Shown here: in pieces, positions 26,588-35,535 of the stretch
Layout of the letters: the number at the start of each line of letters is the position of its first letter
How positions within the stretch are numbered: position 1 is the stretch's first letter
Assembly (NCBI GenBank): GCA_900544025.1
Contig: UQTM01000004.1
Span: forward strand, 24,529-88,528
From: an uncultured Odoribacter sp.
GTDB taxonomy: Bacteria > Bacteroidota > Bacteroidia > Bacteroidales > Marinifilaceae
Direction of reading: 5' to 3'
Length of the DNA stretch: 64,000 nucleotides
The notes under the pieces: generated by a model
Database searches by the model: none
Seen by the model: the letters and a program-made list of their open reading frames with translations, nothing else
What the model was told of the DNA's origin: nothing
Position numbers and translations under genes: made by a program

Positions 26588-26652
26588 TGTGGAACTTTTG
26601 TAGAAAACCGATTGAAAAATTGCGGAAAATATCCACACAAACCTGTGGAAAA
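26588..26652. other. Cluster of DnaA-box-like sequences
   Basis: ATATCCACA (26629-26637) differs from TTATCCACA at one base. TGTGGAAAA (26644-26652) is the complement of TTTTCCACA, which fits TTWTNCACA. A weaker copy, TGTGGAACT, lies at 26588-26596. Two close boxes in inverted order could also simply form a hairpin. Confidence 0.3.
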
Positions 26653-26706
26653 AGGAAAGCTATCACCCGGAGCAAAAACACGTTTCACACATTTCACCCC
26701 ATAAAA

Positions 26707-26752
26707 AAAGTATTATCTTCCAGTTCCTTTAAAAACTGAAAAATAATACTTT
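26707..26752 (-). terminator. Terminator of the arginine operon
   Basis: AAAGTATTAT and its perfect complement (26707-26716 and 26743-26752) enclose an inner CAGTT/AACTG stem. On the minus strand the stem runs into a T7 tract. It begins 22 bp after the argH stop. Confidence 0.8.
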
Positions 26753-26774
26753 ATCGTAGCACCAAACGATGCTC

Positions 26775-28112
26775 TTATTTCATTAATTGCTGTTCTGCAT
26801 TTTTGATCTTTTCCGTATCCCAATCCTGCACATGCCGCTCGAATTTAGCTGCGATCTGATCCAGGCACAGATTACCGATGCTTCCTTCATGGGTATGATG
26901 TAACGGACGCCGGGAATGACTTCCATATTCACCTGCCTGTACTTTCATTCCGATGGTTTTATAGGCTTCACGGAAAGGAACTCCGGCAGCCACCATATCG
27001 TTTACATCCTCCACGGTGAACAGGTAATTATAGCGTTCGTCCGATAATATATCGGTATTCAGTCCCATCTCTTTTAAGACAGTTCCCGTCATGAACAAGC
27101 AGTCGTTCAATTCTTTGAATGCCGGAAGGAAAATTTCCTTCGTCAATTGCATATCCCGGAAGTAACCGGACGTCAGATTGGCACAGATCATCGCCATTTG
27201 TCCCGGCAAAGATTGCAAACGATTCGACTTGGCACGGATCAATTCGAAAATATCGGGATTTTTCTTATGCGGCATAATACTCGACCCCGTGGTATATTTA
27301 TCCGGAAGCTTTACAAATCCGAAATTACTGCAAGAATAAAGGCAAATATCGGCGGCCATTCTTCCCAATGTAGTAGCTACGGAAGCCAGAGCAAACAATA
27401 CATTCTTTTCCATTTTCCCCCTTTGCATCTGAGCGTAAACGGAATTATAAGCCAAATCGTCGAATCCTAGCAACCGGGTGGTCATCGTACGGTTTAAAGG
27501 CACGGAAGAACCGTATCCTGCACCGGAACCCAAGGGATTGGTATTTACTATATCGTAAGCAGCTTTCAGTAATAACACATCGTCTGCCAAAGATTCTGCA
27601 TAGGCGCTGAACCACATCCCGAAAGAAGACGGCATCGCCACCTGTAAGTGGGTATAACCCGGCATCAATATCTCTTTATTTTCTTCCGCTTTAGCCAATA
27701 GCAAGCGGAACAACTGCTCAACCCCTTCCAGCACTTCAACCAAAGCAGAACGGGTAAACAATTTCAAATCGATCAATACCTGATCGTTCCGGGAACGCCC
27801 GGTATGTATCTTTTTTCCTGCCTCTCCGCATTTCTGCGTCAGCAGATATTCGATTTCCGAATGTACATCTTCTATCCCCTCTTCAATCCGGAAATTTCCG
27901 GCTTCTACTTCTCTGAATATCTCTTTTAAAGCTTGTTCCAACATTTCCAACTCTTCTCCGGTAATCAGCCCGATGGAATGCAACATTTTTAAATGTGCCA
28001 TATTTCCCAGCACGTCGGCCTTAGCCAGCATAACATCGAGTTCCTTATCCTTACCGATCGTAAATGATTCCGTAAAACCGTCTATATCATAACCTTTGTC
28101 CCAAAGTTTCAT
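26775..28112 (-). CDS. argH: Argininosuccinate lyase
   Basis: This 445-residue cytosolic enzyme splits argininosuccinate into arginine and fumarate, the last step of arginine synthesis. The fumarase/aspartase superfamily signature GSSIMPHKKNPD is present near residue 275. The conserved HTGRSRNDQV and TPLGSGAG-like (NPLGSGAGYG) motifs are also present. It is the last gene of the arginine cluster and is followed by a strong terminator. The gap to the preceding argE-like gene is 105 bp, larger than most spacings in the cluster. Confidence 0.96.
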   Translation of the reverse strand: MKLWDKGYDIDGFTESFTIGKDKELDVMLAKADVLGNMAHLKMLHSIGLITGEELEMLEQALKEIFREVEAGNFRIEEGIEDVHSEIEYLLTQKCGEAGKKIHTGRSRNDQVLIDLKLFTRSALVEVLEGVEQLFRLLLAKAEENKEILMPGYTHLQVAMPSSFGMWFSAYAESLADDVLLLKAAYDIVNTNPLGSGAGYGSSVPLNRTMTTRLLGFDDLAYNSVYAQMQRGKMEKNVLFALASVATTLGRMAADICLYSCSNFGFVKLPDKYTTGSSIMPHKKNPDIFELIRAKSNRLQSLPGQMAMICANLTSGYFRDMQLTKEIFLPAFKELNDCLFMTGTVLKEMGLNTDILSDERYNYLFTVEDVNDMVAAGVPFREAYKTIGMKVQAGEYGSHSRRPLHHTHEGSIGNLCLDQIAAKFERHVQDWDTEKIKNAEQQLMK

Positions 28113-28217
28113 AACCTGTTATTTTTAATGATAATGCTTCCTGTTTTTCTAATACAGCCCGAAAATCCCTGCCGGAAAAGACTTATTTGCCTTTCTTCAA
28201 AAACGCTTTCCGGTTTA

Positions 28218-29273
28218 TCAGAACAAGCTGCAATTATCCAACAAATTTATAAAAATATCGATTCCCTCCTCGATCTCCTGCAAATGGATATACTCATTTG
28301 CAGTGTGGCTACGGGCACTATCGCCCGGCCCTATTTTCAAAGAAGTAAAAGGAATCACAGCCTGATTGGAAGTCGTCGGCGAACCATAAGTAATCCGTCC
28401 CAACTCTTTACAACGCTTCACCACCGGATGATCTTCCGGAATGGACGAAGAATTTAAGGAAAACGAACGCGGCAGCACCTCGGCTTTTACATGCTGCTTT
28501 ATGATTTCGAACACTTCCTGATTGGAATAATGTTCATTGATACGGATATCCACCATAAATTTGCATTCGGCAGGCACCACATTATGAAGCGTTCCGGCAT
28601 TGATTCCCGTCACCGTCATTTTCACTTTTCCTAATAAAGGCGATTCTTTATCGAATTGATAAGTCCGAAACCATTCCACGTCGGGCAAAGCTTCGTAAAT
28701 AGCATTGACCCCCTCGTTCCGGGCTGCATGTCCCGATTTTCCTTTTGCAACGCAATCTATCACCATCAATCCTTTTTCAGCAATAGCAGCCTGCATTCCG
28801 GTAGGCTCTCCCACCAATGCCAGATCGACATGCCCCAATTCATTCAGCACGCTTTGTATTCCGCCCTTTCCGGTATTCTCTTCCTCGGCCGAAGCCAGCC
28901 AGATTAAATTATAAGACTGGGACTTTGCCGTGAGATGCAAAAAAGCCGTCAGCATGGAAACGACACTTCCGCCTGTGTCATTGCTGCCTAACCCGAATAA
29001 CTTACCGTCTTTCACCACCGGAGTAAACGGATCGGTATCCCAACTTCCGTTCGGCCTCACCGTATCGATATGTGCATCCAATAAAATAACCGGTTTGTTT
29101 TCGTCCCAATCCTTCGATTTCGCCCAAACATTATTCCCTTTACGAGAAGCAGTATATCCATGTTTTTGGAGTGTTTCCACCATTAAATCGGCCACCTTTC
29201 CTTCCTCCCGGCTAAAAGACGGGATAGAAATCATCTTTTTCAGCAACTCTATTGCGTCTGTCTTCGTCATCAT
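28218..29273 (-). CDS. argE: M20-family N-acyl-ornithine deacylase (ArgE-like)
   Basis: This 351-residue M20 metallopeptidase-fold enzyme shows the zinc-ligand motifs LLDAHIDTV, GSNDTGGS, SAEEENTG and the GEPTG segment. A C-terminal GPGDSARSHTANEYI histidine region is also present. Its position between argB and argH indicates that it releases the acyl group from the ornithine or citrulline intermediate. In characterised Bacteroides enzymes of this pathway the acyl group is succinyl rather than acetyl, but the group used here cannot be read from the sequence. DapE or LysK activity is the alternative and less likely given the context. Confidence 0.85.
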   Translation of the reverse strand: MMTKTDAIELLKKMISIPSFSREEGKVADLMVETLQKHGYTASRKGNNVWAKSKDWDENKPVILLDAHIDTVRPNGSWDTDPFTPVVKDGKLFGLGSNDTGGSVVSMLTAFLHLTAKSQSYNLIWLASAEEENTGKGGIQSVLNELGHVDLALVGEPTGMQAAIAEKGLMVIDCVAKGKSGHAARNEGVNAIYEALPDVEWFRTYQFDKESPLLGKVKMTVTGINAGTLHNVVPAECKFMVDIRINEHYSNQEVFEIIKQHVKAEVLPRSFSLNSSSIPEDHPVVKRCKELGRITYGSPTTSNQAVIPFTSLKIGPGDSARSHTANEYIHLQEIEEGIDIFINLLDNCSLF

Positions 29274-29289
29274 ATCAAACTTCTATTAA

Positions 29290-30051
29290 TTATTCGCCCA
29301 CAATTACGGTTCCCCCCGTCAGATTGTCGGGATTAGTCAGCCGTACCGATTTAACTCCGGCATCGATCGTCTTAAAGGCATTCTCCAACTTAGGCATCAT
29401 TCCCGAATGGATTACGCCCTGAGTTGCATATTCCTGGTACCGTATCCGGTCGATGGAAGGAATCACAGAGCTTTCATCGTCCACATCGGTCAAAACTCCC
29501 GGCTTATCGAAACAAAAAACCAACTCGACCTCGTACAAACGGCTTAAAGCGATAGCCACGGCCGAAGCCACGCTATCGGCATTGGTATTCAGTAATTGCC
29601 CGGATAAATCGAACGTGATCGGCGATACCACGGGCATTATTTTTTTATCCAACAGATAAGCCAGATTTTCAGCCTTTACCCGATCGATATCCCCCACAAA
29701 ACCCCAATCGATATCTTTCACTTCCCGTTTGTGCGACACGACAATCCCCATATCGCATCCCGATAATCCGCAAGCGTTCACCCCTCTGGCCTGCAAAGCC
29801 GCCACCACTTTTTTATTCGCCAGCCCGGCGTATGCCATAATCGTCACATCCAATGTTTCCCGGTCGGTAATCCGTCGTCCGTCGTGCATACGGGTTTCGA
29901 TCCCCAAACGGGCAGAAAGCTGCCCTGCCAGGCTTCCTCCACCGTGTACCAAAACACAATCGGGATAAAGATCCATCAATTTATCACACAATTCATCGAG
30001 TACCGCCTCATTCTCGATCAGCTTACCGCCGATTTTTATCACTTTAACCAT
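29290..30051 (-). CDS. argB: N-acylglutamate kinase
   Basis: This 253-residue amino acid kinase phosphorylates N-acetyl- or N-succinylglutamate. The start at 30051 (MVKVIKIGGKLI) is chosen because the family begins here; a longer frame upstream adds unrelated residues. Key motifs are IKIGGKLI, VHGGGSLAGQLSARLG and the C-terminal GMMPKLENAFKTIDAGV. The length is typical. It lies 28 bp after argD and 16 bp before the argE-like gene. Confidence 0.93.
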   Translation of the reverse strand: MVKVIKIGGKLIENEAVLDELCDKLMDLYPDCVLVHGGGSLAGQLSARLGIETRMHDGRRITDRETLDVTIMAYAGLANKKVVAALQARGVNACGLSGCDMGIVVSHKREVKDIDWGFVGDIDRVKAENLAYLLDKKIMPVVSPITFDLSGQLLNTNADSVASAVAIALSRLYEVELVFCFDKPGVLTDVDDESSVIPSIDRIRYQEYATQGVIHSGMMPKLENAFKTIDAGVKSVRLTNPDNLTGGTVIVGE

Positions 30052-30079
30052 AAGATTATCTTTATCGGGTGATACGGTC

Positions 30080-31216
30080 TTAATTAAAACTTGCAATCAC
30101 TTGTTTAAATGCGTCCAGAAACTCGTCCGCTTCTTTCCGGGTAATGACCAGAGGCGGCAATAAACGCAACGTGTTTTTCCCGCTATACCCTGTCATCACG
30201 TGAAATTTGCTTATCAGTTTTTTCCGGAATTCAGATTGAGGTACTTCCAAATCCACCCCGATCATCAAACCTTCCCCCCGGACTTCCGTCACGCCTTTCA
30301 CCTTTTTCAATTCGTGGATCATATATTTCCCCAACCCGGCCGCATTATTCAGCAGATATTCCCGGTTAATCACTTCCAACACGGCCAAAGCTGCCGCACA
30401 TGCCAAATGGCTCCCTCCGAAAGTGGTTCCCAGCATTCCTTTTTTAGCCGCAATCTTAGGGGTAATCAATAACCCGGCCATCGGGAAACCGTTCCCTATG
30501 CCTTTTGCCATAGTAATTATATCCGGTTTTACTCCGGCATACTGATGAGCGAAAAACTTACCGGTACGTCCGTAACCGGACTGTATTTCGTCGAGAATCA
30601 TCACAGTTTCGGTTTCATCGCATATTTCCCGCATCTTTTTCAGGAAACTTTCAGCAGGAACGCGGATTCCCCCGACTCCTTGAATACCTTCGACGATCAC
30701 GGCTGCATATTCCCCTGTCGCCAATTCTTTCTCCAAAGCTTTTTCATCATTCAACGGAATGAAAGTAACCTTGTGACATTGATTCAAAGGTGCCTGGATA
30801 TTGGGATTGTCGGTCACAGCCACCGCTGCGCTGGTACGCCCGTGAAAAGCGCCTTTCATAGCCAGCACTTTATCGCGTCCGGTCACAAACGAAGCCAGCT
30901 TCAAAGCATTCTCGTTCGCTTCCGCTCCGCTATTGCATAAGAACAAATGATAATCGTCGTATCCCGAAGTTTTACACAACTGTTCCGCCAGCTCCACTTG
31001 TAAAGAATTAATTACAGCATTGGAATAAAAACCGATTTTACTTAGCTGCTTACCGATTTTATCTACATAAACAGGGTGGCAATGTCCTATCGATATTACG
31101 GCATGCCCGCCATAAAAATCAAGATATTTTTCACCTTTTTTATCCCAAAGATAGGCTCCTTTGGCCTCTACCGGCTCTACATCCAGTAAATCGTAAACTT
31201 CAAACAGATTATTCAT
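30080..31216 (-). CDS. argD: N-acylornithine aminotransferase
   Basis: This 378-residue class III PLP aminotransferase converts N-acylglutamate semialdehyde to N-acylornithine using glutamate. Motifs include the NSGAEANENALKLA phosphate-binding region, the ILDEIQSGYGRTGKFFAHQ aspartate region and the MAKGIGNGFPM lysine that binds PLP. Cytosolic. It follows argC after an unusually long 175-bp gap that contains a hairpin with a T-rich tail on the coding strand. Confidence 0.94.
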   Translation of the reverse strand: MNNLFEVYDLLDVEPVEAKGAYLWDKKGEKYLDFYGGHAVISIGHCHPVYVDKIGKQLSKIGFYSNAVINSLQVELAEQLCKTSGYDDYHLFLCNSGAEANENALKLASFVTGRDKVLAMKGAFHGRTSAAVAVTDNPNIQAPLNQCHKVTFIPLNDEKALEKELATGEYAAVIVEGIQGVGGIRVPAESFLKKMREICDETETVMILDEIQSGYGRTGKFFAHQYAGVKPDIITMAKGIGNGFPMAGLLITPKIAAKKGMLGTTFGGSHLACAAALAVLEVINREYLLNNAAGLGKYMIHELKKVKGVTEVRGEGLMIGVDLEVPQSEFRKKLISKFHVMTGYSGKNTLRLLPPLVITRKEADEFLDAFKQVIASFN

Positions 31217-31273
31217 GATCTCAGATTTTAAGTCGCTCCGACTTATTCAACTTATTTACTTTTCAAAAAGAAA

Positions 31274-31294
31274 GAGCACATCCGAAACGTGCCC
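31274..31294 (-). terminator. Weak hairpin between argC and argD
   Basis: On the minus strand GGGCAC and GTGCTC (one G-T pair) form a 6-bp stem followed by TTTCTTTTT. It could be a leaky terminator or an RNA processing site that sets the ratio of upstream to downstream arg genes. Confidence 0.3.
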
Positions 31295-31391
31295 TACTAA
31301 CATTTTTGAAACTTTTAAATTGAAGATTATACGGAAAACTACAAATACAGCTCCCGATAATCGACAATTTAAAATTCTCAAAGAAACTCAT

Positions 31392-32351
31392 TTAAAAGTA
31401 ATTGGCTTTTAATTTAAGTCCCATGGTTTCCTCCAGTCCAAACAATAGGTTCATATTCTGAACTGCCTGGCCGGAAGCTCCTTTCAACAGGTTGTCGATA
31501 ACCGAAGTGATCAGCACCTTATTCCCCTGTTTACAGATATTGATATAGCAGTAGTTAGTGTTTACAACTTGTTTCATATACAACGGCTGGTCGCTGATAC
31601 ACACGAACGGATGACCGTTGTAATATTCCTTATAAAGATTTACGATTTTCTCAACCTCCATTTCCGTACGGATAACAATATCCGACATAATTCCTCTGGA
31701 GTGGCATCCTCTGACAGGCACAAAAGCAATGTCGAAAGCATTCGTCGCCCCGGCTTTCACCAAAGTTTCGCCGATCTCTCCCAGATGCTGGTGAGTAAAT
31801 ACCTTATAGTTGGAAAGATTGTCGTTTCGATTACTAAAATGAGTATCGTTGGTAGGTTTCTGCCCCGCTCCCGTAGAACCCGTAACACCGAATACCGATA
31901 TTTCAGAGGGCAATCGATTTGCCTTCGCCAATGGCAACAATCCTAATTCGATCGAAGTGGCGAAACAACCGGGATTAGCGATATACTTACTTTGGGCGAT
32001 AACACTCCGGGACAGTTCCGGTAAGCCATATACAAATTCCCCCGCATCCTTAGCCAAACGGAAGTCATTTCCCAAATCGATCACTTTCACTTTTTCAGGC
32101 AGAGGATGTGTATTCAGGAATTCGGCAGAAACACCGTGTCCCATACATAAAAACAACACATCGATATCCGCGAAATCAATATCGGAAAAAACCAAACCGG
32201 AATGCAGCAAATCTCCATGTACCTTATAAACGGCTTCTCCTTTGTGCGATTCGCTTTGTATGTATTTCAATTCCGCTTCGGGATGATTAATCAATAACCG
32301 GATCAATTCTCCGGCAGTATATCCAGCACCACCAGCAATAGCAACCTTCAT
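31392..32351 (-). CDS. argC: N-acyl-gamma-glutamyl-phosphate reductase
   Basis: This 319-residue NADPH-dependent reductase makes N-acylglutamate semialdehyde. It begins with the AGGAGYTAGELIRLL nucleotide-binding motif, has the catalytic cysteine in NPGCFATS near residue 128, and GSTGAGQKP. The C-terminal half holds the conserved FVPVRGCHSRGI segment. It is shorter than the roughly 345 residues of many ArgC proteins but shows no missing motif, as is usual in this phylum. It lies 92 bp after argG. Confidence 0.94.
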   Translation of the reverse strand: MKVAIAGGAGYTAGELIRLLINHPEAELKYIQSESHKGEAVYKVHGDLLHSGLVFSDIDFADIDVLFLCMGHGVSAEFLNTHPLPEKVKVIDLGNDFRLAKDAGEFVYGLPELSRSVIAQSKYIANPGCFATSIELGLLPLAKANRLPSEISVFGVTGSTGAGQKPTNDTHFSNRNDNLSNYKVFTHQHLGEIGETLVKAGATNAFDIAFVPVRGCHSRGIMSDIVIRTEMEVEKIVNLYKEYYNGHPFVCISDQPLYMKQVVNTNYCYINICKQGNKVLITSVIDNLLKGASGQAVQNMNLLFGLEETMGLKLKANYF

Positions 32352-32443
32352 AAATTCAATTTTTCGATTATCGGCTTCCGATCTATGGGATTATTAATGT
32401 TTCACAGTCCATAAATCGGAAGCCTTCAAATCAGATAGATATA

Positions 32444-33631
32444 TTACAAATCTTTATTCACAGCATTATAAATTCTCAACGGCATCGAGAGAATACGGGT
32501 AAATCCTTTCACATCGTCGGCAGTCCACGCATTGTTCATCTCACCGTATTCTGCGAATCCGGAGTTCATCAGATCGTGTTCCGACTGGATACCGATCAGC
32601 TCAAAATGGTAAGGACGCAACTGAATGAATACCTTTCCGCTCACATTCCGCTGGCTGTTTTCGAGAAATTTTTCAATATCACGCATCACCGGCTCGGAAT
32701 ACATAGCTTCATGCAAAAACATGCCATACCAGTTCCCCAACTGTTCTTTCCAATATTGCTGCCATTTGGTGAGAGTATGTTTCTCCAGCAACTCATGAGC
32801 CTTGATAATCAACATGGGAGCGGCAGCTTCAAATCCGACACGCCCTTTGATCCCCACAATCGTATCCCCCACATGGGTGTCCCGGCCGATAGCCCAGGCT
32901 GCCCCAATTTCTTCCAGCATATTGATTGCTTCGATCTTACTGATTTTTTTACCGTTCACCCCAACCACTTCACCTTGCTCGAATTCGATCTCCAATTGTT
33001 CCGTTCCTTCTTTTTTCAACTGCGAAGGATAAGCGGTTTCCGGCAAATTCGTATGAGAATGCAACGTTTCCTTTCCTCCTACAGAAGTTCCCCACACCCC
33101 TTTGTTGATGGAATATTCCATTTTTTTCCAGTCGGAAGTCACTCCATGAGCCTTAAGATATTCGATTTCGGTTTCCCGCGACAGTTTCAGGTCACGCGTC
33201 GGAGTGATAACCTTGATTTCAGGAGCAAAAACGGCAAAACAAAGGTCGAAACGTACCTGATCGTTTCCTGCTCCGGTACTTCCGTGGGCGATATATTGCG
33301 CCCCGATCTCTTTGGCATAATTGACAATAGCCAATGCCTGAAACGTACGTTCCGAGCTGACAGAAATAGGATAAGTCTTATTTCGCAACACATTACCGAA
33401 AACCATATAACGGATACATTTCTCATAATAATCGTCCGTTACATCCAGGTTTACATGTTTTTTCGCTCCTAAGAGATATGCCTTTTCTTCCACGGCCTTC
33501 AGTTCTTCTTTGCTGAAACCGCCGGTATTTGCCAGAGCCGTATATACTTCCAGCCCTAACTCTTCGCTCAGATATTTCACGCAATACGAAGTGTCCAGTC
33601 CTCCGCTATACGCCAATACTACCTTTTCCAT
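32444..33631 (-). CDS. argG: Argininosuccinate synthase
   Basis: This 395-residue enzyme condenses citrulline and aspartate with ATP. The start at 33631 (MEKVVLAYSGGLDTS) is used because the PP-loop motif AYSGGLDTS must be at the N-terminus; a frame 42 codons longer adds unrelated residues. Further motifs are HGSTGAGNDQVRF and YSINKGVWGTS. It lies 46 bp downstream of the GNAT acyltransferase gene and precedes argC. Confidence 0.95.
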   Translation of the reverse strand: MEKVVLAYSGGLDTSYCVKYLSEELGLEVYTALANTGGFSKEELKAVEEKAYLLGAKKHVNLDVTDDYYEKCIRYMVFGNVLRNKTYPISVSSERTFQALAIVNYAKEIGAQYIAHGSTGAGNDQVRFDLCFAVFAPEIKVITPTRDLKLSRETEIEYLKAHGVTSDWKKMEYSINKGVWGTSVGGKETLHSHTNLPETAYPSQLKKEGTEQLEIEFEQGEVVGVNGKKISKIEAINMLEEIGAAWAIGRDTHVGDTIVGIKGRVGFEAAAPMLIIKAHELLEKHTLTKWQQYWKEQLGNWYGMFLHEAMYSEPVMRDIEKFLENSQRNVSGKVFIQLRPYHFELIGIQSEHDLMNSGFAEYGEMNNAWTADDVKGFTRILSMPLRIYNAVNKDL

Positions 33632-33677
33632 TATTGATGATTTTGATTGATGATTTTTCTCACTTAGACTTCTTCCT

Positions 33678-34286
33678 TCAAGAAAGTTTTTTAAACAACC
33701 GGGCAATAGCCGATCTTTTTTGACTGACGTTTTGTAATTCTGCCTGACGTTTAGCAACAGCTTCCGGATCGTACACCATTCCGGTACACAAACATTTCGT
33801 CATATTGGTACGCTGAAGGATATCGTAATTAACGCACGATTTACAACCGGCCCAGAATTGTTCGTCGTCGGTCAATTTGGCAAAAGTCACAGGCACATAT
33901 CCCAGCTCCGTATTGATCCGCATAACCTGCTCTCCGGTAGTCAAACCGAAAAGTTTTGCATTCGGGAATTTTTTACGCGACAAGTCGAAAGCAGCTTTCT
34001 TAATCTTTTTAGCCACTCCCATACCCCGGTATGCAGGTTTCACGATCAAACCCGAATTTGCCACAAACTTCTCATGTCCCCATGACTCTACGTAGCAAAA
34101 GCCCACAAACTCGTCCCGGTTTAAAGCCAAAATAGCCTTACCTTGTTTTATTTTATCGGCGATGTATTCGTCGGTTCTCCGCGCGATACCGGTTCCTCTG
34201 GCTTTCGCAGCTTCGTCAATAGAGTCATTAATCGTGGTCACATACTTTAAATGCTCTTCTGAAGCAACCATAACATCTATTTTCAT
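33678..34286 (-). CDS. GNAT acyltransferase, likely N-acylglutamate synthase of the arg operon
   Basis: This 202-residue GNAT-fold protein has the acyl-CoA-binding motif VKPAYRGMGVAKKIKKAAFD near residue 85. A long C-terminal extension holds a cysteine-rich segment with a CKSC and a CLC pair, which could bind a metal. As first gene of the arginine operon it probably acylates glutamate, replacing classical ArgA/ArgJ. Related genes hold the same place in Bacteroides arg operons and have been linked to this step by growth genetics, as I recall. Acetyl versus succinyl donor is not decidable here. Confidence 0.8.
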   Translation of the reverse strand: MKIDVMVASEEHLKYVTTINDSIDEAAKARGTGIARRTDEYIADKIKQGKAILALNRDEFVGFCYVESWGHEKFVANSGLIVKPAYRGMGVAKKIKKAAFDLSRKKFPNAKLFGLTTGEQVMRINTELGYVPVTFAKLTDDEQFWAGCKSCVNYDILQRTNMTKCLCTGMVYDPEAVAKRQAELQNVSQKRSAIARLFKKLS

Positions 34287-34394
34287 TTCATTTCTGAATT
34301 AATCACCGGACAACAATTCTGCCGGTTAAAGTTATACATTTTAATTTCCTGCCTGAAAGTATCTATCATCGGATAGATAAATCAAACAACGATA

Positions 34395-34427
34395 CAAAGA
34401 TATGCATATTTATTTATTCAATGCAAA
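34395..34427 (-). promoter_or_regulatory. Promoter of the arginine operon
   Basis: Read on the minus strand, TTTG (34424-34427) is followed by 21 bp and then TATCTTTG (34395-34402), a perfect -7 box. The predicted leader before the GNAT gene is about 100 nt. Confidence 0.6.
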
Positions 34428-34437
34428 TAAATATGCA
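34403..34437. promoter_or_regulatory. Pair of ArgR-box-like sites over the arg promoter
   Basis: Two 14-bp sites resembling TGCAT-W4-ATGCA lie at 34403-34416 (TGCATATTTATTTA) and 34424-34437 (CAAATAAATATGCA). The first fills the promoter spacer and the second covers the -33. Their centres are 21 bp apart, the spacing of paired ARG boxes in E. coli. Further half-sites occur at 34455-34459, 34501-34514 (TGCATAATTATTCT) and 34518-34533. Confidence 0.5.
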
Positions 34438-34698
34438 GTTATTTTTATTAAAATATGCAATCATTCCAGCAAAATTAAATATTTAACACTTTAAAACGAT
34501 TGCATAATTATTCTAAAATGCAATTTTTATGCAAAAAACAACTTTCTATCCATACAACACCCACAACCAGAGAAAAGGCAGCTTTACTTAATCTAACTTC
34601 TGATAGAGATAGCAAATTCCTTTTATTTTACTCTATCCCGTATCCCGCCTCAAAACTTTTTGAAGAATTCCGACGTTAGAGCATAAAAATAAACGGTC

Positions 34699-35421
34699 AT
34701 GAAAACTTTTACTTTCTTATTCCTTTTTGCTATTTTATGCACAACGGGTGCGAAGAGTCAAAAAACAATAAAGGGTTCAGGATATATTCTCACTCAGCAA
34801 CGGGAAGTACCTGTATATAATAGTATAGAAGTAAACGGTCCTCTCCGCATCTTCGCAACACCCGACGAATTACGTCCGGTAATCATCGAAGCCGACAATA
34901 ATCTATTTCCCTATATCAAAACAGAAGTCAGGCACGACACCCTGCGAATGTTTATCGACCGGGAAGTATATATCGAAACCTTCGCAGTAATGAATATCTT
35001 TCTCAGCATCCCCAATATCTCAAGCCTGAAAGTTGAAAACGGAGCAAACATAGACGGCAGCCGCACTCCCTGGAAAAATAAAGCTACGACCATCAAAGCT
35101 TATCCCAATACCCGGATCAAATGGTATATCGACACCCCTATGCTAAATCTGACAGCCGAAGGAAATACCGTAATCACATTAAACGGGAATGCAGATACAT
35201 TCAACCTAAGTCTGGAACAAGGGGGATTACTGGCTGCCAGCGAACTAAAGACGAAGCAGGCCACCGTCACAATCAGCGGAATGTCTTCTAAAGCGACAAT
35301 CGATGTTTCCGGCTCTATCAGTTACGACCTGTCTCAAAAAGGAAGACTGATCTATAAAGGAACTCCCCAAATATTAAAAGCAAATATTTCTTCCGGCGCG
35401 AAAGTAAATCAAAGAAAATAA
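34699..35421 (+). CDS. Secreted GIN-domain (DUF2807) protein
   Basis: This 240-residue protein has a signal peptide (MKTFTFLFLFAILCTTGAKSQ). The remainder is a repetitive beta-structure of the GIN domain family (DUF2807), a putative head domain of auto-transporter adhesins. Typical features are KGSGYILTQQREVPVYNSIEVNG at the start of the domain, YPNTRIKWYIDTP in the middle, and alternating Ser/Thr/Gly-rich strands to the end. It should be periplasmic or on the outer membrane. Its function is unknown. It is transcribed away from the arginine operon and shows no operon partner. Confidence 0.85.
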   Translation: MKTFTFLFLFAILCTTGAKSQKTIKGSGYILTQQREVPVYNSIEVNGPLRIFATPDELRPVIIEADNNLFPYIKTEVRHDTLRMFIDREVYIETFAVMNIFLSIPNISSLKVENGANIDGSRTPWKNKATTIKAYPNTRIKWYIDTPMLNLTAEGNTVITLNGNADTFNLSLEQGGLLAASELKTKQATVTISGMSSKATIDVSGSISYDLSQKGRLIYKGTPQILKANISSGAKVNQRK

Positions 35422-35535
35422 AAGTGATTTTTCTTTCTATCGTTTTTCATTGAACAACAGATATATTAACAATATTATTTCACAGGAAATACAAATAGAA
35501 AAATTATTTTCTTTAGAAAAGTGACATAGAAAAAT

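Larger units (their letters stand above)
26437..26774. other. Palindrome-rich intergenic region upstream of the PepSY-like gene
   Basis: This gap of 338 bp holds no gene. It contains an 8-bp inverted repeat GGCATAAA/TTTATGCC (26466-26511), a 19-bp perfect palindrome (26567-26585), three DnaA-box-like sequences (26588-26652) and the arginine operon terminator (26707-26752). Confidence 0.6.
34287..34698. other. Divergent control region of the arginine operon
   Basis: This AT-rich gap of 412 bp holds no gene. It contains the arg promoter (34395-34427) and a series of ATGCA/TGCAT half-sites between 34403 and 34533. No clear promoter was found for the GIN-domain gene on the plus strand. Confidence 0.6.

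Noticed and set aside
26521..26774. Chromosome origin of replication
   Set aside because: DnaA-like boxes are few, and neither dnaA, dnaN nor a switch in gene strand bias is nearby.
33632..33757. N-terminal extension of argG by 42 codons
   Set aside because: The PP-loop motif must be near the N-terminus in this family, and the extension lies in the gap after the GNAT gene.
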